Source: Chitinophagaceae bacterium (GTDB lineage Bacteria; Bacteroidota; Bacteroidia; Chitinophagales; Chitinophagaceae). Taken from it: a stretch of DNA of 6,444 nt. The notes under the pieces were generated by a model. It was not told where the DNA came from. It did not search any database and saw nothing but the letters and a program-made list of their open reading frames with translations. The stretch lies in the NCBI GenBank assembly GCA_003136915.1, contig PLEB01000129.1, forward strand, positions 1-6,444, read 5' to 3'. Below are positions 1 to 5,941 of this stretch, piece by piece (position 1 is the first letter of the stretch; each line of letters opens with the position of its first letter). A program made the translations under genes and the position numbers.

Positions 1-226
1 ACAAACCAGGAATGATATTATTTTTCTTTCCATAAAACAAGTTTAAAACCGTAATAAGCAAATGGTTATGTATGGTTACCAAGGGAAGGATTCACGATGG
101 ATCGCCAAACCGTTGCCCGCCTGGCGTTCCCCAGCATTATAACTCTATTGCAAATGATAAGCCGCGGGGTTAGTCGTTGCCCGTTACCGGAGTCTAAATG
201 GTTTCTCATAACGGTTATATCTATCC
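1..226. other. Decayed or non-coding stretch left of the glycosidase remnant
   Basis: No convincing gene is visible. All three forward frames are broken by stops, for example at 44-46, 140-142 and 209-211 in the frame used by the downstream remnant. A short open piece at 62-142 in that same frame reads MVMYGYQGKDSRW and then IAKPLPAWRSPAL. It could be a further scrap of the broken gene, but I cannot match it to a family. The longer open frame at 97-417 overlaps the remnant in a different frame and has no recognisable protein character. No clear promoter or tRNA was seen. Confidence 0.4.
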
Positions 227-553
227 TTGTTAAGCCTCCGGCGGGTCTTCGGCATTTACTATTGGCATTACGCGGCATATCCAAAAGACCACGGATCCGT
301 CTATCTTCGTACATCAAAAGATCTGGCGAATTGGAGCGAATCGAAAATTGTCGCTTTTGGGGGCTCCGCCGGTTCGGGAAAGGGTTCAGCGGAATGCCCG
401 TTTCTCTATTTCAATAAGTCTTCTGGTTATTACTATTTGTTCCGCACGCAAGACTGTGGCGATGATCGCTTTCTTGTAACTACCCTTCCGGTAGTTTAGT
501 TGCCAAGCCTAAAAGGAATTCAGATTTCGAAATTGGAATTTGAAAGAAAATAA
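227..553 (+). pseudogene. Remnant of a GH43/GH32-like beta-propeller glycosidase
   Basis: The frame starting near 227 reads FGIYYWHYAAYPKDHGSVYL, then RTSKDLANWSESKIVAFGGS, an AECP element and GYYYLFRTQ. This pattern is typical of five-bladed beta-propeller glycosidases of the GH43/GH32 type: repeated aromatic strands followed by 'SKDL-NW-ES' turns. After RTQ the text jumps to DDRFLVTTLPV, then meets TAG at 497-499, and continues in the same frame as LPSLKGIQISKLEFERK with a TAA at 551-553. In relatives as I remember them, 'LP-LKGIQI-RL' is the C-terminal strand and longer stretches separate these blocks. I therefore infer two internal deletions plus loss of the N-terminal half. About 100 codons remain where an intact enzyme has at least 300. 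The last bases overlap a TTG codon in frame with the next gene. Its substrate cannot be told; a pentose-containing glycan would fit the downstream pentose pathway. The family call is good, the subfamily is not. Confidence 0.7.
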
Positions 554-566
554 AAATTGGTTTACG

Positions 567-2117
567 ATGATTAATTCAAATAATGTTAATGCATTAGAAA
601 GAGCCGGCGCAGAAAATGAAGAAGTGGTTTTATTCCACAGCGCCACTATTTCAGAGGTCAATCATGCTATTGAGAAGGCGTTTGATATTTTTGAAGCATA
701 CAAAACGTTACCAACGCTAAAAAGAATTTCATTTCTTGAAAATATTGCAGAAGAGCTTTCTGTAACAGGTGATCCATTAATCTCCATTACAAGTAAGGAA
801 ACGTCTTTGCCTCAAAAGAGATTAGAGGGAGAACGAGAACGGACCATTAACCAGATAAGAATGTTTGTAAATCTGCTGAAGGAAGGGTCCTGGATCAATG
901 CGGTTATTGATCCCGCCCAACCAAACCGTTTACCTCTGCCGAAACCCGATATCAGGCAAATGCAAATTCCTTTAGGTGTAGTGGGTGTATTTGGAGCCAG
1001 TAATTTCCCATATGCTTTTTCGGTTGCAGGAGGCGACACGATTTCAGCATTGGCGGCTGGCTGCCCGGTCGTATTCAAAGCACATTCCGGTCATCCATTA
1101 ACTTCAGCATTAGTGGGCCGGTGCATTTTAAAGGCTGCTCGTTCTACCGGCATGCCGGAAGGAGTTTTTTCCCTACTTCATGGAGCCGGGCAGGAAGTAG
1201 GAACCGCCATTGTAACGCATACTAAAATAAAAGCCATTGCTTTTACGGGCTCCTATTTAGGGGGGAAATCAATCTTTGACGCGGCAGTCAAAAGACCGGA
1301 ACCAATTCCGGTTTACGCTGAAATGGGAAGCGTTAATCCTGTTTTTGTATTGCCGGGAATCCTGCACAATAATTCCCGTGCTGTGGCTGAATCTTTAGCC
1401 GATTCCAATGCTCTGGGCGTTGGGCAGTTTTGCACAAATCCCGGAATTATAGTAATACTTAAATCAAAAGATACGGAACAGTTTCTGGAGGATTATGCCT
1501 TATACGCTTCAAATCTGAAAGGGGGAACCATGCTTTCCGAACGAATATATCACGCATATACTAGTGGAATTGATACCCTTCGCAGTCATGAAGAGGTAAA
1601 GTTAATTGCTGCGGGTAAGCATGATGAAGGATTGAACTCGGCAGTACCGCATGCGTTTAAGGTTTCAGGAAAATCATTCTTGCAAAATAAAAATCTTTAC
1701 GAGGAAGTTTTCGGTCCTTCGGCAACCCTGGTCGTCGCCGATGACTCAGAACAACTTTATGAAATTGCCCGGAGTTTCCCTGGTCAATTAACTGCCAGTG
1801 TTTGGGCTATGGAAAACGATTTTAAAGAACATAGAGAGTTATTCCGGGTTCTTGAAAACAAAGCGGGAAGATTGGTATTGAATAATGTGCCAACAGGAGT
1901 AGAGGTAACACACGCTATGGTGCATGGAGGTCCTTTCCCGGCCACTACTGACAGTAAAGCGACTTCTGTAGGTTCGCGATCTATCTACAGATTTACAAGG
2001 CCTCTTTGTTACCAGAATTTTCCGCAGGAATTATTGCCAGATGCGTTAAAAGATAATAATCCGTTGCAAATTTGGCGTCATATAGGGGGCATTTTTACTA
2101 AAGACGGGCTAAAATAA
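567..2117 (+). CDS. Alpha-ketoglutaric semialdehyde dehydrogenase (NADP+-type aldehyde dehydrogenase)
   Basis: This aldehyde dehydrogenase probably oxidises 2,5-dioxopentanoate to 2-oxoglutarate in the cytoplasm, the last step of non-phosphorylative pentose (or hexarate/hydroxyproline) breakdown. From ATG 567 it has 516 residues. Visible landmarks are LEGERERT near 85-92, FGASNFP with the oxyanion Asn146, a KAH cofactor segment at Lys171, FTGS at 226-229, the general base Glu252 in AEMGSVNP, the nucleophile Cys289 in GQFCTNPG, and EEVFGP around 379-384. The GER-RT and 'EMGSVNPVF' signatures point to the ketoglutarate semialdehyde branch rather than a general ALDH. A TTG at 540 would add nine residues, but it lies inside the tail of the upstream remnant and ATG 567 is more likely. 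The N-terminus seems shorter than the usual form, lacking a clear 'FIxG...NPATGE' segment, so some may have been lost or diverged. It is followed after 32 bp by a dehydratase that would supply its substrate, so the two are very likely co-transcribed. The alternative substrate route is hydroxyproline, but no such genes are seen here. Confidence 0.9.
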   Translation: MINSNNVNALERAGAENEEVVLFHSATISEVNHAIEKAFDIFEAYKTLPTLKRISFLENIAEELSVTGDPLISITSKETSLPQKRLEGERERTINQIRMFVNLLKEGSWINAVIDPAQPNRLPLPKPDIRQMQIPLGVVGVFGASNFPYAFSVAGGDTISALAAGCPVVFKAHSGHPLTSALVGRCILKAARSTGMPEGVFSLLHGAGQEVGTAIVTHTKIKAIAFTGSYLGGKSIFDAAVKRPEPIPVYAEMGSVNPVFVLPGILHNNSRAVAESLADSNALGVGQFCTNPGIIVILKSKDTEQFLEDYALYASNLKGGTMLSERIYHAYTSGIDTLRSHEEVKLIAAGKHDEGLNSAVPHAFKVSGKSFLQNKNLYEEVFGPSATLVVADDSEQLYEIARSFPGQLTASVWAMENDFKEHRELFRVLENKAGRLVLNNVPTGVEVTHAMVHGGPFPATTDSKATSVGSRSIYRFTRPLCYQNFPQELLPDALKDNNPLQIWRHIGGIFTKDGLK

Positions 2118-2149
2118 AATCGTTAACGCAAAATCAGGAACATCAAATT

Positions 2150-3010
2150 ATGAAATTATACAAAACCAATACTGGAATAATACTAAATCTCGGGGGTTTG
2201 TTCTATATGCTCAATCAGGATTGGGATTTATTGATAAATCGTAATCATTTGCATGATTATCTGCAAAAGATCTCCCATCAGGCTCACCCGCTATCTATGG
2301 ATGATGCGTATAAATTATTGGAAGACGAAATTATCGCTCCTGTCGGCCAGCAGGAAGTGTGGGCCGCGGGAGTAACCTATTTGCGGAGCAGGAACGCAAG
2401 AATGGAAGAATCCCAGGAATCAGGAGGTGCAAGTCTTTATGATCGGATCTATGGGGCAGAAAGGCCGGAACTGTTTTTTAAATCATTGCCCCACCGCGTC
2501 GCCGGGCAAAAACAGGATGTTTATATAAGAAAGGATTCTACCTGGAACGTTCCCGAACCGGAATTAACACTTTTTATTAATTCAGAAGGGGAAATACAAG
2601 CTTATACTGTAGGGAATGACATGAGTTCTCGTAGCATAGAAGGAGAAAATGCATTATATCTGCCCCAGGCAAAAATATACGAAAGAAGTGCTGCGCTCGG
2701 TCCTTGTTTATATATTCCCAAGACTCCAATTGATTCGTCCACTATCATCCGGATGGTAATTAAACGGGATGGCAGGATCATTTACGAAGATTCTATTTCT
2801 ATTGACAGGATGAAGAGGCAGTTTACTGAACTGTCTGCTTACCTGTATCGTGAATGCGATTTTAATTACGGTTGTTATTTAATGACCGGCACCTGTCTGG
2901 TACCTCCGGATGGATTCACTTTACAGGAAGAAGATTTCATAGAAATCACCATAGATGCTATCGGCACTTTATTAAACAGGGTTAGGTTCAATCCTTCGAA
3001 AAAAAACTGA
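2150..3010 (+). CDS. 2-keto-3-deoxypentonate dehydratase, FAH superfamily (KdaD-like)
   Basis: A 286-residue protein of the fumarylacetoacetate hydrolase fold. It likely dehydrates a 2-keto-3-deoxypentonate (arabinonate or xylonate series) to alpha-ketoglutaric semialdehyde, the substrate of the enzyme encoded just upstream. The metal-binding acids are visible as Glu136 and Glu138 in PEPELTL and Asp157 in GNDMSSR. Then come IEGENALYLPQAKIY with Lys175, ALGP at 182-185, MTGTCLVPP at 245-253 and the FAH-type end EEDFIEITIDAIGTLLNRV. The blocks 'RPE-FFK--P-R--G', 'PEPEL' and 'EN-LYLPQ-K-Y' closely resemble the archaeal 2-keto-3-deoxyarabinonate dehydratase (KdaD) as I remember it, more than ordinary fumarylpyruvate hydrolases. 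The length fits that family of about 290 residues. The start at ATG 2150 gives the expected MKLYK-T beginning. The exact stereochemistry of the substrate cannot be read from sequence. A hydrolase acting on another diketo acid is possible, though the gene pairing argues against it. Confidence 0.85.
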   Translation: MKLYKTNTGIILNLGGLFYMLNQDWDLLINRNHLHDYLQKISHQAHPLSMDDAYKLLEDEIIAPVGQQEVWAAGVTYLRSRNARMEESQESGGASLYDRIYGAERPELFFKSLPHRVAGQKQDVYIRKDSTWNVPEPELTLFINSEGEIQAYTVGNDMSSRSIEGENALYLPQAKIYERSAALGPCLYIPKTPIDSSTIIRMVIKRDGRIIYEDSISIDRMKRQFTELSAYLYRECDFNYGCYLMTGTCLVPPDGFTLQEEDFIEITIDAIGTLLNRVRFNPSKKN

Positions 3011-3038
3011 CCACCAATCTTCCCTCTAAACAACCGAA

Positions 3039-3710
3039 ATGAAATTCCCGTTATTTATCTCCTTACTCGTTATGCTTACGAGTTGTCTCGGCCCGAAGAA
3101 AATCAATAAATGGGTTGCCAAGCATTACAATGAGACAGAACAGGCACCTGCATCCAAAAAGAATGCAGTTCCCTATATATCGGTCACATCCCCGCTCCTT
3201 TCTGCGGATGGTCCGATTTCAGTAACCGAAAAGAAAACAACCGATCTATTGCCATTATTATTTTATTGGCAATGGGATTACAAGAATACCTGTACGCTGA
3301 ATCCTAAAATACCCATTGATCATTTTGCCGTCGAAACCATTGCATACGCAAACAGAAAAGGATTGAAGCAAAAGTTAAACGGGGAACGGGTGGAGCTTTC
3401 CGTTGAAAATATCCCCAACGTTTTTGCAATTGACGACAAAGGCCATTTGATTTGGGTGATCCTGTATTATTTTGGATGGGAAGCATTATCCATACAACCC
3501 CAAAACAAAGATATGGTAGTAACATACAGAGTATTGAAGGGAGATGAAGAAGTAAAAAAGGGGGTGATTACCATTCCAAACGCATCCAAACCTTATTATA
3601 TGAAAATGTTTCAGTCGCTCAAAAAGAAGACTTGGGAATTCCTTGACCAATATGATGCAAGTATGGCGGCCGCGGGGAAGGTTGTGATTGATCAATTGAC
3701 AGGTGAATGA
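3039..3710 (+). CDS. Putative lipoprotein of unknown family
   Basis: I do not recognise this 223-residue protein. It begins MKFPLFISLLVMLTSC, a short basic start, a hydrophobic stretch and an LTSC lipobox with Cys16, so it should be exported and lipid-anchored by signal peptidase II. The mature part is mixed alpha/beta in character. It has an acidic and basic linker at about 17-45, aromatic blocks (LLPLLFYWQWDY, VILYYFGWEAL), a 'VTYRVLKGDEEVKKGVITIP' beta-strand pair, and a helical end with a KKK cluster. No enzyme motif or repeat is seen. It starts 28 bp after the dehydratase stop on the same strand, so read-through is possible, but its content gives no link to pentose metabolism. It ends 15 bp from the convergent lipoprotein gene. 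The lipoprotein call is firm; the function is unknown. Confidence 0.8.
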   Translation: MKFPLFISLLVMLTSCLGPKKINKWVAKHYNETEQAPASKKNAVPYISVTSPLLSADGPISVTEKKTTDLLPLLFYWQWDYKNTCTLNPKIPIDHFAVETIAYANRKGLKQKLNGERVELSVENIPNVFAIDDKGHLIWVILYYFGWEALSIQPQNKDMVVTYRVLKGDEEVKKGVITIPNASKPYYMKMFQSLKKKTWEFLDQYDASMAAAGKVVIDQLTGE

Positions 3711-3725
3711 CTCTCAAGTTTCTAC

Positions 3726-4463
3726 TTAGTTACAATCGTAAGTATAGGTAATCGTTTGTGAATCGGTTCCTGATGTCATTTTAATGGAAGTGATATTTCC
3801 ATTGTCTGCATACGTATAGATATAATTCGTGGTGAAGCCGTGACTATCAGACATAAGCAGATGCTTACTCTTGGAATATATTCCCCCTATGTAGAGTTCC
3901 TGGTGAAATTGATCAATATTCCCGGTAACGGCTAGTTTATTCGGGTCATATACGAGTGTATCCAGGGAAGGACCGTCAACGATCAATGTGTTATCTCCAT
4001 TTGTAAAAGTATACGTGGCAAAGACAGTAGCAACAGAATCCTGTAGCTGTGTAAGCGTCTGAAGGTCACCGTTGGCATCGTAAACGTAATTTGTCATGTA
4101 TATTCCTCCACTGATTACAGCTTTATCATGAACCATAAATCCTGCGTTGTTCAATGTTATAGTATCAACAGAAGAATATATTCCGGCTGCCACAGAACGG
4201 TAAATCAAACTCGCATTGTATGAATAGTATGCAGTATCAGCATACGGTCCCCCAAAAATTGATTTTTCCAATTTACCGTCACTATTGTACTCAAAGTTGT
4301 AGTTTCCAAGATTAGTCCCCGTACCGGAAGTAATCGAAGCCGCAGTTATTTTGCAATTATTGGCTGGTATAACGGGCGCTGATGTCTGATCTTTTTTGGC
4401 GCAACTCGCAAGTGCAATAATGAATGTACAACCAAGAAAATATTTAAGGTCTTTGAATGTCAT
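3726..4463 (-). CDS. Lipoprotein with YD-like beta repeats (DUF4595-like)
   Basis: A 245-residue lipoprotein with signal MTFKDLKYFLGCTFIIALASC; the ALASC lipobox puts the lipidated Cys at 21, followed by AKKD. The mature protein starts with a Pro/Ala linker, then NNCKITAASITSG. After that it is almost wholly short beta-strands and turns: YNFEYNSDGKLEK, YVYDANGDLQTL and YTYADNGNITSIKMTSG. These resemble the 'Y-YD-NG-L' strands of YD/Rhs repeats and of Bacteroidota surface lipoproteins annotated as DUF4595. It ends ITYTYDCN; Cys37 near the start of the domain and this terminal Cys could form a disulfide. There is no catalytic motif. It is transcribed leftward, convergent with the lipoprotein gene at 3039 and divergent from the DUF1080 gene. 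Such proteins are probably exposed at the cell surface, with unknown ligands. The family assignment is by pattern only. Confidence 0.8.
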   Translation of the reverse strand: MTFKDLKYFLGCTFIIALASCAKKDQTSAPVIPANNCKITAASITSGTGTNLGNYNFEYNSDGKLEKSIFGGPYADTAYYSYNASLIYRSVAAGIYSSVDTITLNNAGFMVHDKAVISGGIYMTNYVYDANGDLQTLTQLQDSVATVFATYTFTNGDNTLIVDGPSLDTLVYDPNKLAVTGNIDQFHQELYIGGIYSKSKHLLMSDSHGFTTNYIYTYADNGNITSIKMTSGTDSQTITYTYDCN

Positions 4464-4591
4464 AATCTGGTCGTTTATTTTGCATTAAACGCTATTTTAA
4501 AGTATTTATGTCTTAATATTCAAATGATCGCTTATTTAGATTCGAAAATATGATTGGTTTTATTCTTAAATTTATAGACAATTTTTATTGT
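4464..4591. promoter_or_regulatory. Divergent intergenic region carrying both promoters
   Basis: This AT-rich 128-bp gap separates the leftward lipoprotein gene from the rightward DUF1080 gene and must hold the start signals of both. A weak leftward match to the Bacteroidota sigma pattern (TTTG, spacer, TAnnTTTG) is the complement of CAAA 4521-4524 with the complement of 4497-4504 (TACTTTAA on the minus strand). The spacer is 16, shorter than usual, and the -7 element fits only partly. No good rightward element was found. Position 4550 is an alternative ATG in frame with the DUF1080 gene, so the region may be 42 bp shorter. Confidence 0.35.
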
Positions 4592-5317
4592 ATGGTCAAG
4601 AAAACACTTTGTAATTGCCTGGGCCTTTGCATAGTACTTCTGTTAAGCGGCTTTAATTCCGCCGCCCAAAACAGCCCGGTTTCATCTCCTGATGATGCCT
4701 GGACCCAACTTTTCGACGGCAAGGATCTTCATGGCTGGAAACAGGTCGGTCCCGGAACCCACCTCGTGACTGATGGAATGATTGCCAGTCATGGCGGAAT
4801 GGGACTCCTATATTGCACAAAAGGGAAATTCAGCAATTGTATAATAAAGGTGGTCTACCAAATGCAAAAGTCCAACAGCAACTCGGGCGTTTTCATTCGC
4901 ATTCCCCTTGAACCCCGCGAAGCCTGGATGCCGGTATTTTATGGTTATGAAGTCCAAATCGATAATCATCCCGAAACTTCGAATGAAAACGAATATCATG
5001 TTACTGGTACTTTGTACTCTTTGACAAAGCCCCTGGCCAAACCTGGCAAACCCGGCCCCGAATGGAATACCATGGAAATTACACTGGATGGCCTGCGTAC
5101 CATTGTTTATTTAAATGGAGAGAAAGTTACCGACTACAAAGAAGGCGATCCGACGCCCGAAAGAAAATTTGATTTTGAACCTTATCGCGGCCTGAGGCCA
5201 CTTGCAGGTTATATTGGATTGCAAAATCACGGAGATGACGATATTGTTTATTTCAAGGAAGTAGCAGTTAAACAATTGCCAAAGGATAGTAAGATGATTG
5301 ATCATTGGCAGAATTAA
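4592..5317 (+). CDS. Secreted DUF1080 protein (3-keto-disaccharide hydrolase-like)
   Basis: A 241-residue exported protein with one DUF1080 domain (PF06439, a concanavalin-like jelly-roll fold). Some members cleave 3-keto-glycosides in the periplasm. From ATG 4592 the start MVKKTLCNCLGLCIVLLLSG is a standard signal sequence, and SAA|Q at 23-26 suits signal peptidase I cleavage. The in-frame ATG at 4550 would put 14 extra residues ahead of the signal and is less likely. Family landmarks are WTQLFDGKDLHGW at 37-49, SNSGVFIRIP at 96-105, GYEVQIDNH at 118-126, TGTLYSL at 138-144, PEWNTMEITLDG, VYLNGEKV, and the closing GYIGLQNHGDDDIVYFKEV. All strands expected of a complete domain seem present. 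No glucoside 3-dehydrogenase or isomerase partner lies nearby, so it stands alone here. The domain call is strong; catalytic activity on 3-keto sugars is an inference from the family. Confidence 0.85.
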   Translation: MVKKTLCNCLGLCIVLLLSGFNSAAQNSPVSSPDDAWTQLFDGKDLHGWKQVGPGTHLVTDGMIASHGGMGLLYCTKGKFSNCIIKVVYQMQKSNSNSGVFIRIPLEPREAWMPVFYGYEVQIDNHPETSNENEYHVTGTLYSLTKPLAKPGKPGPEWNTMEITLDGLRTIVYLNGEKVTDYKEGDPTPERKFDFEPYRGLRPLAGYIGLQNHGDDDIVYFKEVAVKQLPKDSKMIDHWQN

Positions 5318-5319
5318 TC

Positions 5320-5358
5320 AGATCACACCGTATTCAAAAATATTGATCTCTTTTCCTG
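5320..5358 (+). terminator. Weak possible terminator after the DUF1080 gene
   Basis: AGATCA at 5320-5325 and TGATCT at 5344-5349 form a 6-bp inverted repeat with an 18-nt loop, followed by a short T run (TTTT at 5351-5354). The stem is short and AT-balanced, so stability is poor. It lies just after the stop at 5315-5317, which is the right place, but it could be chance. Confidence 0.2.
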
Positions 5359-5474
5359 TTCAGTTTTTTGACCTGGCCCGTATTCACTGTATAATCAATG
5401 CCCGGGTTCATGGGATTGATTTATCCTTCTCCTAAAAACCATACAACAAGCACTTCAAGAATCTTTTTAGAAAC

Positions 5475-5498
5475 TGTCCAATTCGCGCGATCCCGTTT
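5475..5498 (+). promoter_or_regulatory. Candidate ECF-type promoter of the YCII gene
   Basis: TGTCCA at 5475-5480 resembles the TGTC-type -35 element described for ECF41/ECF42 sigma factors. CGTT at 5495-5498 could be a CGTC-like -10; there are 16 nt between TGTC and CGTT. It sits about 50 bp before the YCII start, where the neighbouring ECF sigma factor would be expected to act. The match is imperfect (CGTT not CGTC, TGTCCA not TGTCGA), and one site in one genome cannot prove it. Confidence 0.3.
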
Positions 5499-5525
5499 GT
5501 TATAAGTGTATTATTCATACATTTA
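5496..5525 (+). promoter_or_regulatory. Candidate housekeeping promoter of the YCII gene
   Basis: TTTG at 5496-5499 and TACATTTA at 5518-5525 resemble the Bacteroidota primary sigma pattern TTTG / TAnnTTTG, with seven of eight bases matching in the -7 element and an 18-nt spacer (the usual is about 19-21). Transcription would start near 5532, leaving a leader of about 16 nt. It overlaps the candidate ECF promoter, so the two would be alternatives. Confidence 0.35.
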
Positions 5526-5547
5526 ATAACAACTAAAATTTAAGGCT

Positions 5548-5901
5548 ATGGAAGAATTTGCATTAATTATGAGGCATGAAGATGGCCACAAAGTGGCATC
5601 GCCAGAACAAATTCAAATCTGGATGAAACAAACCATGGACTGGATTGGCGGTATCGCTGCCCTAAACAAATTCAGCGGTGGCACGGGGCTGCCTTTTGAA
5701 GATAGCAGGGTAGTAAGATCCAACAATGTAGTTACCAACGGCCCTTTTGGGGAAATCAAAGAAACTATCGGCGGATTCATTGTGGTAAAGGCCGATTCTG
5801 TCGATGAAGCGGTTGAATTTGCAAAGGGATGCCCTGTTCTGCAGGGAGAAGGTAATAGTGTTGAGGTAAGAAAAATTGCCAAGGGAACTGCTCCTCATTA
5901 G
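5548..5901 (+). CDS. YCII/DGPF-family protein
   Basis: A 117-residue cytoplasmic protein of the YCII-related (DGPF) family, small ferredoxin-like alpha/beta barrels whose biochemical role is mostly unknown. It opens EEFALIMRHEDGHKVASPEQ, the usual first strand with the 'P-Q----W' helix that follows. It has GGIAALNKFSGGTGLPFEDS, then NGPFGEIKETIGGFIVVKA at 64-82 and the helix SVDEAVEFAKGCPVL, ending in the strand SVEVRKI. The motif that names the family, DGPF, is NGPF here, with Asn64 in place of Asp. The length is normal and ATG 5548 gives the expected N-terminus. Forty bases downstream begins an ECF sigma factor gene on the same strand, a pairing known for ECF41/ECF42-type loci, where the YCII gene can be a sigma target. 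A hairpin lies between the two genes. A direct enzymatic role cannot be assigned. Confidence 0.9.
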   Translation: MEEFALIMRHEDGHKVASPEQIQIWMKQTMDWIGGIAALNKFSGGTGLPFEDSRVVRSNNVVTNGPFGEIKETIGGFIVVKADSVDEAVEFAKGCPVLQGEGNSVEVRKIAKGTAPH

Positions 5902-5908
5902 GGTTTAA

Positions 5909-5937
5909 AAAAACCTTTCTTATTTACAAAGGTTTTT
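5909..5937 (+). terminator. Hairpin with T-rich 3' arm between YCII and sigma genes
   Basis: AAAAACCTTT at 5909-5918 and AAAGGTTTTT at 5928-5937 form a perfect 10-bp stem with a 9-nt loop. The 3' arm ends in five T's, as in an A/T-tailed intrinsic terminator, although the GC core is only two pairs. It starts 8 nt after the YCII stop and ends 4 nt before the sigma ATG. It may end part of the YCII transcript and lower sigma expression. It could also shield the sigma start from ribosomes. A second, weaker stem (5900-5906 with 5911-5917) would use the same 5' arm. Confidence 0.55.
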
Positions 5938-5941
5938 AATT

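Noticed and set aside
97..417. 106-codon forward open frame
   Set aside because: It overlaps the glycosidase remnant in another frame, has many Arg/Leu residues typical of an off-frame translation, and shows no family pattern.
812..1078. 88-codon minus-strand open frame
   Set aside because: It lies entirely inside the semialdehyde dehydrogenase and mirrors its conserved core; no start context or protein character.
2121..2128. Palindrome CGTTAACG between the two pentose-pathway genes
   Set aside because: Eight bases, no T run and no second copy; too short to call an operator or terminator.
3304..3695. Two minus-strand open frames inside the first lipoprotein gene
   Set aside because: They are antisense shadows of a gene with a clear lipoprotein signal and carry no motif of their own.
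3721..3745. Imperfect inverted repeat at the meeting point of the convergent lipoprotein genes
   Set aside because: Only about five paired bases with no T run on either strand, and most of it is coding sequence.
5613..5898. Two minus-strand open frames inside the YCII gene
   Set aside because: The forward frame matches the YCII family throughout, so these are shadows.
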